Part shown: piece by piece, positions 12,175 to 26,300 of the stretch
How the letters are laid out: each line of letters begins with the position of its first letter
Numbering within the stretch: the stretch's first letter is position 1
Source: Babylonia areolata
Lineage: Eukaryota; Mollusca; Gastropoda; Neogastropoda; Buccinidae
DNA length: 64,000 nucleotides
Direction of reading: 5' to 3'
Assembly: GCF_041734735.1 (NCBI RefSeq)
Contig: NC_134901.1
Coordinates: forward strand, 16,596,302 to 16,660,301
Notes under the pieces: generated by a model
Database searches by the model: none
Told to the model about the DNA's origin: nothing
What the model saw: only the letters and a program-made list of their open reading frames with translations
Program-made: the position numbers and the translations under genes

Positions 12175-15100
12175 AAACACAAACACACTCACAGACATGT
12201 GCACGCACGCACACAAACACATACACATACACACACACACACACATACACACACACAAGCACCCTCGCACAGGGGAAATGGGTCCCCAATACCCTTCTTC
12301 TCTCTTCCCCCCTTTCCTTTCCCCCTTCCCCACTTAGTTGTCCTCAAGGGTTGGATGTAGATATATATATATGTATATATATAAAGTGTAGGTAGCTGTT
12401 CTAACAACCCCATTCAAAGAGAATTTGTCTTGTCTTGTCCCCTCCACCCCCCCGACCCCCCACCCCCCCCGCCTTCAGGTACGACAGTTACTATTGATAC
12501 TTTTGTAGCGCCTGTCCTCAGTCAGAGACCAAGCTCTCAGCGCTTTACAAACAACGGAGTCATGTGCATGACAGGCTGGCTGCCTTTGGGTAGATCTGAC
12601 TGAACGCTGTCTTGAGGTGCTCATCATTTGTTTCTTGTGTCATTCAGTCAGGCTTCAGTCACGTGCACACAGACACACACACACACAAAAAAAAAAAACC
12701 CACACACACGCACACACACACACACGCACGCACGCACATGCACATACACACACGCACGCACGCATGCACGCACACACGCACGCATATGCAAATACACACA
12801 CACACATACGCCTACGCACATACACACATTTGCGCGCGCACACACACACACTGCACACACGCACACACACACACATGCATGCATGAATGCGCACACACAT
12901 ACACACACGTTTAAAAGTGAATACAAGTATATATAAATATTATATATTGATAGATAAATTGATTGATAAATGAATAAACAAGTAAATGGATACACATTCA
13001 TGTATTTTCCAGACCCCTTTTCAAGGGTCAGATGGAGGGGGAGAATATGATGGCGAGTGTGAGACATATAATGGAACAAGCTTTGTTTCATTTTCTTGCG
13101 GCGCACGTTTGTAGTGGTCACGAGAGCTGGGCAAGAGGACGGTGCCTTACAGGGTCAACGTTCCGGTCCACGCCTGCGAGCATTACTACCTGGTAACCAA
13201 GCCCATCGCCGGCACCAACCCCATGATGCCTGTCATCAGGGACTATGACGGCTACGTCTACTTCCGCGAGTGGAACGGGGGCATCCTGGGTGGGGGGTTT
13301 GAGCCCCACCCCAAGCCCATCTTCAACCAGGGTCCGCCGGAGAAGTTTGAGTTCCAGCTTCTGCCGGAGGACTGGGACCACTTCCGTGAGTGGTTGGATG
13401 TTGGTGGTGTTTGGTGACTTCATGTTTGTTGTTTGGAAAGGTGGCAGAGTTTCTTCTGTTTTTTGCTACCTCTTCTTTTGACCCCTTTCCAAAAGTTCGC
13501 TGAATGTGGCTTTTTTTTAATTTAATTCTTTTATTATGTGAATCCTTTGCCTGATGTCTTTTTTTTTCCCCCAAAGTTTGCTGAATGTGGCCCATTTTTA
13601 TCCTTACTGTATTTGAATCATTTGCCTGTTGTTGGTGTTTTGTTTTTGTTTGTTGTGGGGTTTTTTTGCAGTCGTGTCATCTGCACCATTTCATTGGCAT
13701 TACTCCCACGCTGCTGATTTCAAGTCCCACATACACAGCCACACCCAGGGTCGTCTGTTGCAGTTTCAGTGTAGGCCATCCACAGGAAACTACTGATGTT
13801 AGGTCACCAGGAGGCCACACACTAGAGGACACCCTGCACTGCTGCTGAGTCATTTTGATAATGCTCAGTGGTGCCTGTTCTAATTTAACATACTTAGGTC
13901 ACTACCTACTAAACCCCATACTGACAACAACAATAGCTCTGTTACAGAGCCAGAGTTAGCGTCCCCCCCATTCCCCACCAGAGTGGAGACCACCACCACA
14001 TCCCTCCATTGACAGTCCCCCATTAATCTGCTGACACCAAAGACCTTGACAGGACTCGCCACAAGCGCGGATGTGGAGGGGTATCAAAACTGAGGTCACC
14101 ATGAGAGCAGGGCATGAAAGGTCACATAATTTGGGACTTTTTTGAAAATTCTATTATTGATGATGAAGGAGGAAGATGGTGATAATGATGATATTGCTCT
14201 GGAGGTCTGTTAGGTGTGATACTACTTGGTAAGGCTGTACTCTACGCTTTCGTTCATAATGATATCCTGGCATTAACCAGATCAGGGAGATACAGACACT
14301 AGCAGTGTTCGTCAGGAAATTTGAGCAACACACCCAATGGTATAATAGTCTGAAAGTTGTCTAACAACATGTCACTGTCATGATGTTTGAGTAATACATA
14401 ACAACAAAACAAAAACAAAAAAGAAACATTGACTTTTACTACTTATTGAATTTTGTGGACAAAAGCTGTTCCAGACAGAGAAACAAGCCATCTTAAAATC
14501 CGTACCCATGGGCTGCAATCCCCATGTCCACTCGTATGTGTGAGTGTGCTTTTATGTGTATGACCATCTTTACCTCATCGCATAGGCAGCCATACTCCTT
14601 TTTTCTTAGGTGTATGCGATGGGTATATTCTGGTTTCTATAGCCCATGGAATGCTGACATGGATTGAGGATCTTTAACTCAACGGCCAGTCCTCTCTTCT
14701 CCGCTACACAGACACCTCGGATGTCCAGTGGGTGTCTCAATGACCCAACCTTTAGCTTCCGTCGTCAGAATTGTGGTATTCTTTGTCAACATTCACCTCT
14801 TCAGTGTAAGAGCCTTCTGCTTGTAATATTTTGGTGGTGGTAATTGGGGTGAAACGCTGTTAACGTCGTCTCTTTTGCCGTTCGTATGGAGAGAGTTAAT
14901 GTGCATATTTGGTCTTCTGCATGCATGTACACATGAAGGGTGTTCAGACACTTGCAGGTCTGCTTGTATGTTGACCTAGGGGATTGAAGTCTCTACCCTT
15001 AACCAGGTGTGCCAAAACCAGGGATCAAACTCTGGAACCTTGGGTGAGAATCCAGCGTTCTAACCATTTTGGCCACTGCAGTCGTCTGAAAATGAATCCA

Positions 15101-18100
15101 GGGTGGCTGGTTGGTTCCAGAGGTACTGCTGAACGAAATCCTGCAGCGAATGCCGGTCATGGAGACAGCGGAGGTACGACAGTTGGTGAACGGTCCTGAG
15201 AGCTTCACACCGGATTCCAACTGGCTGCTGGGAGAAACAGCAGAGGTTGGTCTTTCTTTCCCACCCCCCACCCCCCCTTTTCCCTTTTTTTTTTTTTTTT
15301 TTTTTTGATAAAAAAAACTTTTTTACAGGTGTGTTATAAACGCAGATCTTTGAATCATTTGGGATCATATTAGAGTTTTCGCCGAGGACCTCCTCAATGA
15401 TCCTAGGATCTGAGGAACCAGCCATCATCAACATGATAGTAATAGTGTGTTATTTTTAGTGATGTTTGCCAAATATAATCTATAAAAAATGTATTATGAT
15501 AATGTTGTTGTGTGTTGTTTATAACTGTATTTACCAAATATATTCTTAAGAGCCAAATGTAATGTTCAGAGCATGATACCCTTTCACAATACATATGTTG
15601 GGACAGAAAACTGGCTCACTGTGCATGTACCAAATAAAAGAGAAAAAAAACTTTTTTGAAAAATAGAACCCTCATTGCAAGTGATTGTGGTTTGTGGAGG
15701 GGAGGGGGGGGATCAAAACAAAGACAGAAAAAAGGTGGAATGTGGTAACCAGAACTGACAGGCTTGTGACTTACAGTTGTCTAATGAAACAACATCTGCC
15801 ACAAACAGGCAGACAGCTACATTGCCACAGGCATGAACTCCTGATCTCAGGTTGATGATGATAATGATGATGATGAACAACCTAAACTTGACAGGCTTGT
15901 GATTCCCAGTGGTATGATTTACTGCCCTCTGCCGCACACAGGTAGACAGTGACTGAAATGCTTTGGGCATGAACTCCCAATCTTAGATGTAATAATGAAA
16001 TAACAATGATAATTATTAAATTGATGATGATGATGCGTTGACCCCAAACTTGACAAGTTTATCTGATGAACCACCCTCTGCCACATACAGGTAGACAGCT
16101 ACTGTACTGCCATAGTCGTGCACTCCCGATCTTTGGTGTGATCATAAAATATTGATGATGATTATGAAGTTGCTGTTGATGATGACGAACCTAAACTTGA
16201 CATGCTTGAGACTCCCAGTTTGTCTGATGATTCAACCTCTGCCACACACAGGTGGACAATTACTATGTTGCCACAGGCATGAACACTCAATCTCAGGCGT
16301 GATAATAAAATAATGATGATAATAATTATGAAATTGGTGATGATGATGAACCTAAACTTGACACTCTTGAGAGTCCAAGTTTGTCTGATGATTCAACTGT
16401 TGCCTGCACACACAGGTGGACAACTACTATGTTGCCACAGGCATGAACTCCAAAGGCATAGCGGGGGCGGGCGGGGTGGGGCGAAGCGTGGCCGACTGGA
16501 TCGTGGACGGGCGGCCGGCCCACAGCCTCTGGTCCTACGACATCCGCCGCTTCCTGGGCCACCACAACAACAAGCGCTTCCTGCGTGACCGCATGCAGGA
16601 GTCGTTCGGTGAGGGGTGTGGGGGATGGGGTGGGGTACAGGTTTGGGATGAGTGGTGAGAAGGGAGAGGGATGGATGTGATCTGTTGTTGGTTTGGAAGG
16701 GATGTGAAACTTTTTCTTTCTTTCTTTCTTTTCCTTTTAACTTTTTCTTCTTTTTTTCTTTGCTTCCTGCATGACTTTTGTAAGAGTTGATCAGTTGGGG
16801 GGTTCAGGGAGGGGAGGGGGTGGTGGAGAAGAAGTTGGATGGGTGTGGGTTGGTTGGGATGTTTAACTTTTTTGTGTGTACATATTTCTATCTTTCCCTT
16901 TTAACTTGCGTTTCTTTTTTTTTTCTTTCTTCTTTTATTTTTATTTTTTATTTATTTTTATTTTTTGCTTCCTGCATGACCACAGTCAGGAGTTGTTGGT
17001 GAGGGGGTGGGGGGTGGGGATTGGGGGGGGGAGGGGAGAAGAGGGATGGACAGGATGTGTGGATGAGTGTAGTTGTGGGTGGGATGTGTGACTGTTTTTG
17101 TTGTTGTTGCTGTCTTTTTCTTTCTTTTCCTTTTAACTTGAGTTTCTTTCTTTCTTTCACAACAACAACAACAAACACTTGCTGCATGACTTCATGCAGG
17201 AGTCATTCAGTGAGTGGGCGTGAGGGGGGTTGGGGGAGGGGGGTGTGCGGGGGGTTGGGGGAGGGGGGTGTGCAGGTTTTGGATGGGTGGTGAGAAGGGA
17301 GAGGGATGGATGTCCTGTGTGGATGTGTGTTGGTTTGGAGGGGATGTGTGACTTTTTTGTGTGTGTGTGTCTTTTTCTTTCTTTTCCTTCCAACTAGCGT
17401 TTCTTTCTTTTCTTTTTTTTTTTTTTTTTTTTGCTTCCTGCACGACCACATGCAGGAGTTGTTCGATGAGTGGGGGATGCGGGGTGGGAATGGGGGGGGG
17501 GGGTAGGCAGGATGGGTGGTGAGAAGGGAGAGGGATGGATGTGCTGTGTGGATGTGTGTTGGTTTGGAGGGGATGTGTGACTTTTTTTTTTCTTTTTTTT
17601 TTTTTCGTCTTTTTCTTTCTTTTCCGTTTAACTAGGGTTTCTTTCTTTTTCTTTTTTTTTCCACAAGTGCTTCCTGGGCAGTCACATGCACGAATCGTTC
17701 GGTGATTGGGGGTGGTGGGGAAGAGGGATGGAGATGGTACAGATGTGAGTGTCGGTGGGATGTGTGACTTTTCTTTCTTTCTTTCTTTCTTTACCTTTGA
17801 ACTTGCGTTTCATTCTTTCTTTCACAATGACAAGCTCTTTCTGCATGACCACATGCAGGAGTCGTTTGGTGAGTGGGAGGCAGGGGGTTGGGGAGGGAGG
17901 GAGGGAGGAGAGGGATGGAGATGGTATGGATGTGGGTGTGGGTAGGATACATGACTTTTATTTCTTCTTCTGCTTCTTCTTCTGCGTTCGTGGGCTGCTA
18001 CTCCCACGTTCACTCGTATGCACACGAGTGGGCTTTTACGTGTATGACCGTTTTTACCCCGCCATGTAGGCAGCCATACTCCGTTTTCGGGGGTGTGCAT

Positions 18101-21100
18101 GCTGGGTATGTTCTTGTTTCCATAACCCACCAAACGCCGACATGGATTACAGGATCTTTAACGTGCGTATTTGATCTTCTGCTTGCATATACACACGAAG
18201 GGGGTTCAGGCACTAGCAGGTCTGCACATATGTTGACCTGGGAGATCGTAAAAATCTCCACCCTTCACCCACCAGGCGCCGTCACCGTGATTCGAACCCG
18301 GTACCCACAGATTGACAGTCCAACGCTTTAACCACTCGGCTATTGCGCCTGCGACTTTTCTTTCGGTTTTTTCTTTTCTTTTTAGTTTACATTTCAATTT
18401 TTCTTTCTTTCTTTTCCGGTTAACTTGTGTTTCTTTCTTTCTTTCTTTCTTTCAGTTTTTTCTCTTTGACCGGCTTCTATGGAGAGGGGGTTTGGGGGAG
18501 TTGAGGGGGGTGTAGAGGATGTGTTTTTGGAGGTGAGGATGTGGGTGCTTTAGTAGGTATTGGAGAGAGAATGGGTGGGTGAGAGGTGAGGAGGTTAGAA
18601 TGGGTTGTGGAGGAGGAGGTGGTGGAGGGTGGATGTTGAGGGAGGTGGTTGCTTTTGTTCTCTCTCCCCTCCCTTTTCTCTGGCTCTGCAATGATATATG
18701 ATGTTTTATCAACACACACAAACAACCACATGCCACACAAAAAACATACACTCACTCACTCTCTCTGTCTGTCTGTCAACCGTACGCCACACAGAAAACA
18801 TACGTACTCTCTCTCTCTGTTTGTCTCTGCCTGTCTGTCTCGTTCTCCTATGAGTCTTCAAAAGACTTACTTGCATGAAAACTTACCAATTTTATGTACA
18901 GTTTCTTTAGAAATTGTTTTAACCTATCAGTCTACTCTCACTTTTCTCTGGATTCTGTCCTCTAATAAAGTGATCACTGTCACTAGTGATTATGATACTG
19001 TTATATCAGAACTACTGGGTCAATAAACATGCTTTCCTTTACTAATCAAAGCAATCATAGATCAATGATTATGATACTGATATATCAAAACTACTGGTTT
19101 AAGAAAAGGTCATTCTTCAGCGGGCTGTGTTTTTTTTTTGTGTGTTCACAGCGGCGCATGCGATTTTGAAGTACCCCAAAGAGGAATACCTCACAGGGCG
19201 GAAATTGCGCTGCTCCCCACTTCACACGCGTCAGGAGGTGGCTGGGGGTGTCTTCGGAGAAACCATGGCTTACGAACGAGCCATGTACTTCAAACTGGAA
19301 GATCAGGGTAAGAAAGTGATCAGAAAATGATGATGGTTTATTGGATTAATCTTGTTGGTGTTGTTTTTTTTTGGTGGGGGGTGTGGGGGGGGTTGTTTTT
19401 TAAGAAAAGGAAAGGAGTTTATAAGTGCTTGTGCAAGGAAGTGTGTGTGCGTGTTGGTGGGCAGGTGTATGTATGTGTGTGTGTGTGTGTGCATGTGTGT
19501 ATGAATGAGTGTTTGTGCTTGTGTGTGTGTGCGTGCATGGTCATAGTCTATTGTCTGTAAATCTGGCAGTTTTTGATTTTGTATGCTATATTTGTGTCTG
19601 ATTTTGTGCATCATGTATAATCATGACGAAGGATCCAAACCAAAAAAAATCCTCTCAAGGGTAGCAAAGACAACATCAGCACTGTCCAGACTGAAACTAT
19701 ACGGAAGGACAGCAGCATGTCTTTGAAACACAAGATCAGAGCACTGCTTGCACTGGTATATTCTATCTTCCCGTATGCATGCAAGACAAGGGCAGTCACA
19801 GCAGATCAAGCCATGGAAATGAGATGTTATCGCAGGATACTAAACATAAGATATACTGATCAAATAGCCCATGAATAAGTGTTTCAAACCATCAAGCAGC
19901 ACATTTGACTTTATGAAAATATGCTGAAATCTGTTTAAAAAAAAGAAAGCTACACAGGTATAGCTATGTAACAAGATCCACTGGCCTAGCTAAAACAGTC
20001 CTAACACTGGTATAGCTATGTAACAAGATCTACTGGCCTAGCTAAAACAGTCCTTACACTGGTATAGCTATGTAACAAGATCCACTGGCCCAGCTAAAAC
20101 AGTCCTTACACTGGTATAGCTATGTAACAAGATCTACTGGCCCAGCTAAAACAGTCCTTACACTGGTATAGCTATGTAACAAGATCCACTGGCCCAGCTA
20201 AAACAGTCCTTACACTGGTATAGCTATGTAACAAGATCCACTGGCCTAGCTAAAACAGTCCTTACACTGGTATAGCTATGTAACAAGATCCACTGGCCTA
20301 GCTAAAACAGTCCTTACACTGGTATAGCTATGTAACAAGATCCACTGGCCTAGCTAAAACAGTCCTTACACTGGTATAGCTATGTAACAAGATCCACTGG
20401 CCCAGCTAAAACAGTCCTTACACTGGTATAGCTATGTAACAAGATCCACTGGCCTAGCTAAAACAGTCCTCCAAGGAACTGTTGAGGGAGGGAGACAGAG
20501 AGAGAGACAGAAAAACAAAACAGTGCACTGACAACTTTGCAGAATGAACAGGAAAGCCATTTGCAGGGACCCAGACTTTCACACAAAAATGACAGGCCTG
20601 GAGGAATCTGGTGAACACCTGTTCTGTGCAGTGCCCCAGTGACTTCACACAGCTGAGGGGGAAGAAGAAGAAGATTATGTATAGTTATGTTTGTATTCAG
20701 TTGTTGTTGTTTTGTTTTTTTTAATTCTCTGACATGGAATTGATGGAATGGTCAATTCAGATACTGTTCCAGGTTTTGTGTGCTTGAATATGACTGTACT
20801 TCGGGCAAATTTTCTTTTCCAGGTGTGTGTGTGTGTGTCTGTGTGTGTGTGTGGGGGGGGGTGTGTGTGTTTTTTTCAGGTTCTGAATGATCAATATTGA
20901 CTTGTTTTCAGTCCTGTTATGGCCCTGTGGCATTGGCTGGGCTATAACCCATACTACTACAACTACTACTACAAACAGTAATAACAATAACAACAATAAT
21001 CTTGGTAGATTAATGATTTGTCTTGTCTTCACAATTTGTCTTGTCTTCTTTCAAGGTGTTGTTTTGTCATGTTGTGTTTTGGGGAAGAGGCACTTTACTC

Positions 21101-21276
21101 TGATTTCCCTCACTCCACCCGGGTGTGAATGGGTGCCTGATTTGGGTCAGGGAAAGTTGAAGAGCAGGAAGGAGAGAATTGGGCCCAGCCTTCCTGCGGC
21201 AAGCCCCAGACACAGCAGATATATGAATCCACTGCCGGGATGGCTGTAAAAGGGTATGGGAACTGTAACCTTTTCT

Positions 21277-21322
<46 letters not shown>

Positions 21323-23282
21323 TCCCTAGCCCACGACCCTGAGGAGAAGAGAGGTAACTGGACCTTCACCAAACCCAGCTGGTTTGAGGCAGCACAGGAG
21401 GAGTACTGGGCATGCAAAGAGCGTGTCTGCATCATGGACATGTCCTCCTTTGCCAAGTTTGAACTGCAGGTAATTGTTACTTGGTTTGTTTTTATTGCCC
21501 TTCCCTGTTTTCTGCGGTGGCACACAAAAAGCCGCATCAGGTCTTTTTTTTTCTGATGAAGTCCTTAGGCTGCCATGAAGCCACACTCTGGAAGAGATCC
21601 TGCACTGCTGCTGAGTCTCTTCCATGGTGTTCACTGATGCCTGTTCTGATTGAGCATATCACTTACTTAAGACATGAATGAGTTGCAGCAACAGAGTGAG
21701 TGAGTGAGTGGATTCTGTTTCATCTAAAGTGGAGACCACCACCATATCCCTTCAATAACAGTCTCTGTAAGTCTGCAGAGTCTTGAACATGAACTTTACA
21801 TGAGCATGGAAATGCAAAGGAAATTGAAACAAGGGTCACCTTGAGAGCATGGTATGAAAGGCCATGGGATGTGGGACAATTGCTTCTGTACCATTTCATG
21901 ATGGAAGAGGGCAATGACGGTGTTCCTGTGGAGATCCATTTAGGGTTGAGATGACATCGGCAGGTCAGCACTCTATATTTCCTTTGATCATCTGTTCGGG
22001 ATCAACCAGGCTCAAGTGATATGGACACAAGCAGTGAATGTCACTCAACTGTTCAGTTACAGTATTTCAGTTTGGGTCAGTGACTGACTCAGCTCTGTGG
22101 AGTGGGCTGGGACCACGAAATACTGCAGTGTCTGCATGTAATTCCTAAGTCTGAACAGAAGGGGAGATAAGATCGAGCAAAGATGAGAAGTTTGTTTCTG
22201 TTCAAGAAATTCTGTTGCCAAAAAGCTGTTTGCTTACATTTAGAGGAAAGTCATTTTTCTGAATTCTTGATTTAAAGAATCTGGATTTTTAGTGCAAAGT
22301 GTCTGCTTCAGATCCTGGCATTTTTATGTCATAATGTATGTACAAATGTCTATATTCTGGTATCACAGTACAGTTCATTGGATATTTATAATATTGGCAA
22401 CAAGAAAGGTTTTTCTGTTTTAAGACACTTGCAGCTTATTAATGAGAGCTTTAGAAGTCTGCATCTGGAAAATTAATCGAGTTGTTGGAACTTTGTAATA
22501 ACTAGAAAAAGGTAGATTTGTATATGTGTGTGTGTGTGTACAAGCACACAAATTTAATGAGCATGCTTGTTTGTGTGTGCATGTGTGTGAGAATGAGGGT
22601 GTCTGTGCATGCAAGTGTGTGTGTGTGTGTGTGTGTGCATGTGTTTGAGTGTCTTTGTGTGCACACATGCATGTATTCTTTTCTTCTTTTTTTTCCTCTC
22701 TCTTTTCTGCCGCAGCTGTATTTGTAGACATTGATGAAAGTGAGGGAGGGCGGGGCGCAGTTAGCTGACTTGCCTGGAGATGTGTGAGGCAGCTTCCTTG
22801 TTGCTTAACTTGGGTGCCAGAGTGGGTATGACCTTGATGCCCTAGCCGGCTTTCATCCGGACTGTATAACGGGTTTGAAACCACTGTCAGTATTTTGCAG
22901 CATTTTCTTTTTCTTCCTTTTCCCTTCTTTTTAATGTGTTAATTGTGTTCTACACTAGAGAAAGAGAGGTCAGACAAACAAACACACAGAGAAAAGAGAA
23001 CAACAGTAAAACTGTTCTTGATCTCTGAGAAGGAAACTAAATGGATGTAAAATAAAGAATAACGAAAGACATTCCTTCGGGACTGGAACTGTGCATTATG
23101 TTCTGGTGAGAATGTGCTGAAACAGAGAAATGTTGTCCAGCCAACACCAGTGCACACTGTTCTGTAGAGATGTCAAAATGTCATCCCATGTCTTAGACAT
23201 AATCACAATGTGTCTTTGGCATGTTTGAGAGTTTGTTTGTTTTTTATGTGGATTTCTGAACTGGCACTTTGATTTTACGTTC

Positions 23283-23335
<53 letters not shown>

Positions 23336-26300
23336 TCTTTATTTTACTTGATTTGGTATTCAGGTATGCACTTCAGTAAAGGGGCCCCAGGACCTTGGCC
23401 AGTATTTCAAAAATCAGTCGCTCCCACCCACGCTTTGGTATTTGCTTTTCCCTTGGATGTTCTTGATTTTTGTTGCCCTTGATGCGCTTGTTACAAACCG
23501 TAACCTGCATTTTGGGTGTTCTTTTTTTTTTTCTTTTCTTTTTTTTTTTTTTTTTGCAGCTGCTTATTCATCAGCTACCTAATGCTCTGATCAAGAAGGT
23601 TCAGAGACTGTGAAGTTTTATTGTTAGTACTTGAGGAAGTAGTAGTGTTAGATGTTTAGATTCTGCTGGCAGGAAGTGTATCGAGAACTGACCCAGTGTG
23701 CTATAGGTTCCAGTCTTGATGGTGAGTGTTAGTGAAGGGCGAGCAAAATGGGCTTTCAGTTTCAACCTGGATTGTGAGTGTGTGTTTGTTTTTTTTGTGT
23801 TTGTGAAACGATAGGGTTTTGTTTCCTTTGATGTTACATACAAACGTACAAGATCTGCCTATAAGAAAGTGAGAAAACGTGGGGACGTTGTCACAGAACT
23901 GTTTGGTTTTTTTTTACGCAACTGAACTGAGACTTTTGTTTTTTTGCTGAGAAGCCTGCACAGAACTAATTGATAGGGGTTTCAGTCTTGTCAGTAACTG
24001 AATGCAATGAAGCGCATCAGTGCTATGATCACCTCTGTTAACACTGTCATTTGCAGCAATGTTAGGTGTATAAAGACATTCACATCACAACATGATGGGG
24101 TTGAGAAACGGACAGGAGAAGAAAAATAAAAATAAACCTTGCTGGAGATTGACATGAAGGTTATGGATCAGAAATAGAAAATATTATAAAAATAATAAGA
24201 GGATGAGAGAGAGAGAGAGACTTACACAAAATAATGGGAGGCAAATCCCTGATTTTGCCGGTTGGCAAAATGATTCTTATTGGTGTTTTTTGTGTGTTTT
24301 TAGAAGATACATTCTTTACTAAAAATTGAACTTTAGGGGTCAACACATCGGAATAAAAACAAACAAACAAAAAAACAAGATAATTTGTTTCCAGTCATTT
24401 GGAATGATTGTGAAAAACTTATCCCTGGAGGAGAACAGAAGTGTTACTTAGGGCAAGTAATGCCCGTAACTAGTAATGGTTGTAGAGATGATGCCATGAA
24501 CTTAGTGAAGAACATGCTTTGGCATGCTGATCATGTTAGCGCTGTCTTTTTTGTTTTAATTATCCGTTTTCATTTTAGACATGTTTTTGTGCAGAGAACA
24601 TTTGTGTGTGTGTGTGTCTTTGTGCAGAGGATGTGTATGTGTGTGAATGTGTTTGTATGTGTGCGTAAGTGCATGTGTTTCTGAGTGCATGTGTGTGAGA
24701 ATGTGTGCATAAGTATGTGTGTATGTGCATGTAAACATGTACAGGAAGAATGCCTGGGACTAAGTATGCATGCGTATGTGTGTGTGTGTGTGTTTGGACA
24801 GCCAACAATTTATCATATGCTAATACATAACATGGATCTTGAATGACAGTATACATTCACCACTACATTTTTTGAAACATGCATTGTATTGAAGGGCTGT
24901 GCAAGGACATATTAAAAAAAAAAGTCCTTTTCAAAAACACTTCCTTCTCCACCTGATTCCAGTTTTGTGTAGACCCCAAGCTGAACTGATGAAGCTTTTG
25001 CAGGGTGTGGATGGATACTCTGTAAGTGGACCCTTTGCTGCCATTCTGTCCTTTTTCTTGGACGTAACATCGCAATATAGTACATATCTCTTCATCCGCA
25101 CTACTTTGCACAATGGTTTGCTTCACATGTTAGACGCTGAACTGTTGTAAACCACCTGTTATGTTGCTCATGTGGTATTCTTTTTGTAAAGCTTTAGTCT
25201 TTGCTTTTTATTTGTTTGTTTCGTTTTTAGTCACTGATTATTTTTTTTAATTTGTTTGTTGGGTCTTATCATTTGATATCAAAGCACATAATGTCTAGAG
25301 GGAAAAGAAAGTGGAATGTGTTAGAGGCATAACTGGTTAAACAGTTTTCATTAGGAGGTTATTGACAGAAACATCCTTATTTCATTCCTCTCTTTTCACA
25401 CTTGGGGAATTGGGGTGAAGGTTTGGTGCAGATGAAAAGAAAACAAGCATAACAGTTTCTAAAAGAAAAGCTAACACCTTTTTCCACCCATGAATGCAAC
25501 AGTGTATACCAGCATGTACATTAGTCATACGTCAAACACACTGATCACATATACACTCTCAATTAAACACTCCCATGTACTTGGCATGGGCACCCACACG
25601 CTTGTGTACACTTTGCTCTGTGTTTTTTCCTTCCACAAAATTGAAAGTGGTGTGTGTTTTTAACTAAATTGAGTGCAGTGCTTGCTCACCAGTGGAGTCC
25701 AGCCATTGAGTAGAATGGTTAACCAGAAAGCACTGGCTGGATCTACAGCCAGAGTGCAACCAGATGGGCATTTCTTTTCAATGATTGTATTACATAAGTG
25801 TAGAGGCACTGCACTCGTATTTGCTGAAGTAAGACAGAAACACTTAACCTGATAGGAAACTACCTAGAACTACCGATCACATATGATTTTTGTGATGTTT
25901 GTCAAGCGTTGAATATGTAGCGAAACCATGCCAATGAAAAAGATTTTTTTTTTTCTAAATAAAATGCTGTTTTAAGTATAAAAGCAGGGTTAAGACTGCC
26001 TTTGATTGTCTTTGAAGTTGACATTGAGGATTTTTTTTTTTCAGATTTTTGAAAAATCTGTGAGGAAATTATGAAGACATATCAATTAATGTGAAAGTTT
26101 GTGAATGTTGACAGTATTGAATTGGGATGCAAGGAAGACATGCACAAAAAAAACAACTTTTATTTTGCTAGTGAGTGTTTTTAAAAACCAGGAATCAGAA
26201 AAGAGGGTTGTTTCCTTTGTAATGAAGAGTGCTATTTAGACTGACAGGTAAATTTTCATTGTCATTAAAAAATATGTATGTATATATTTAATTTCAGATG

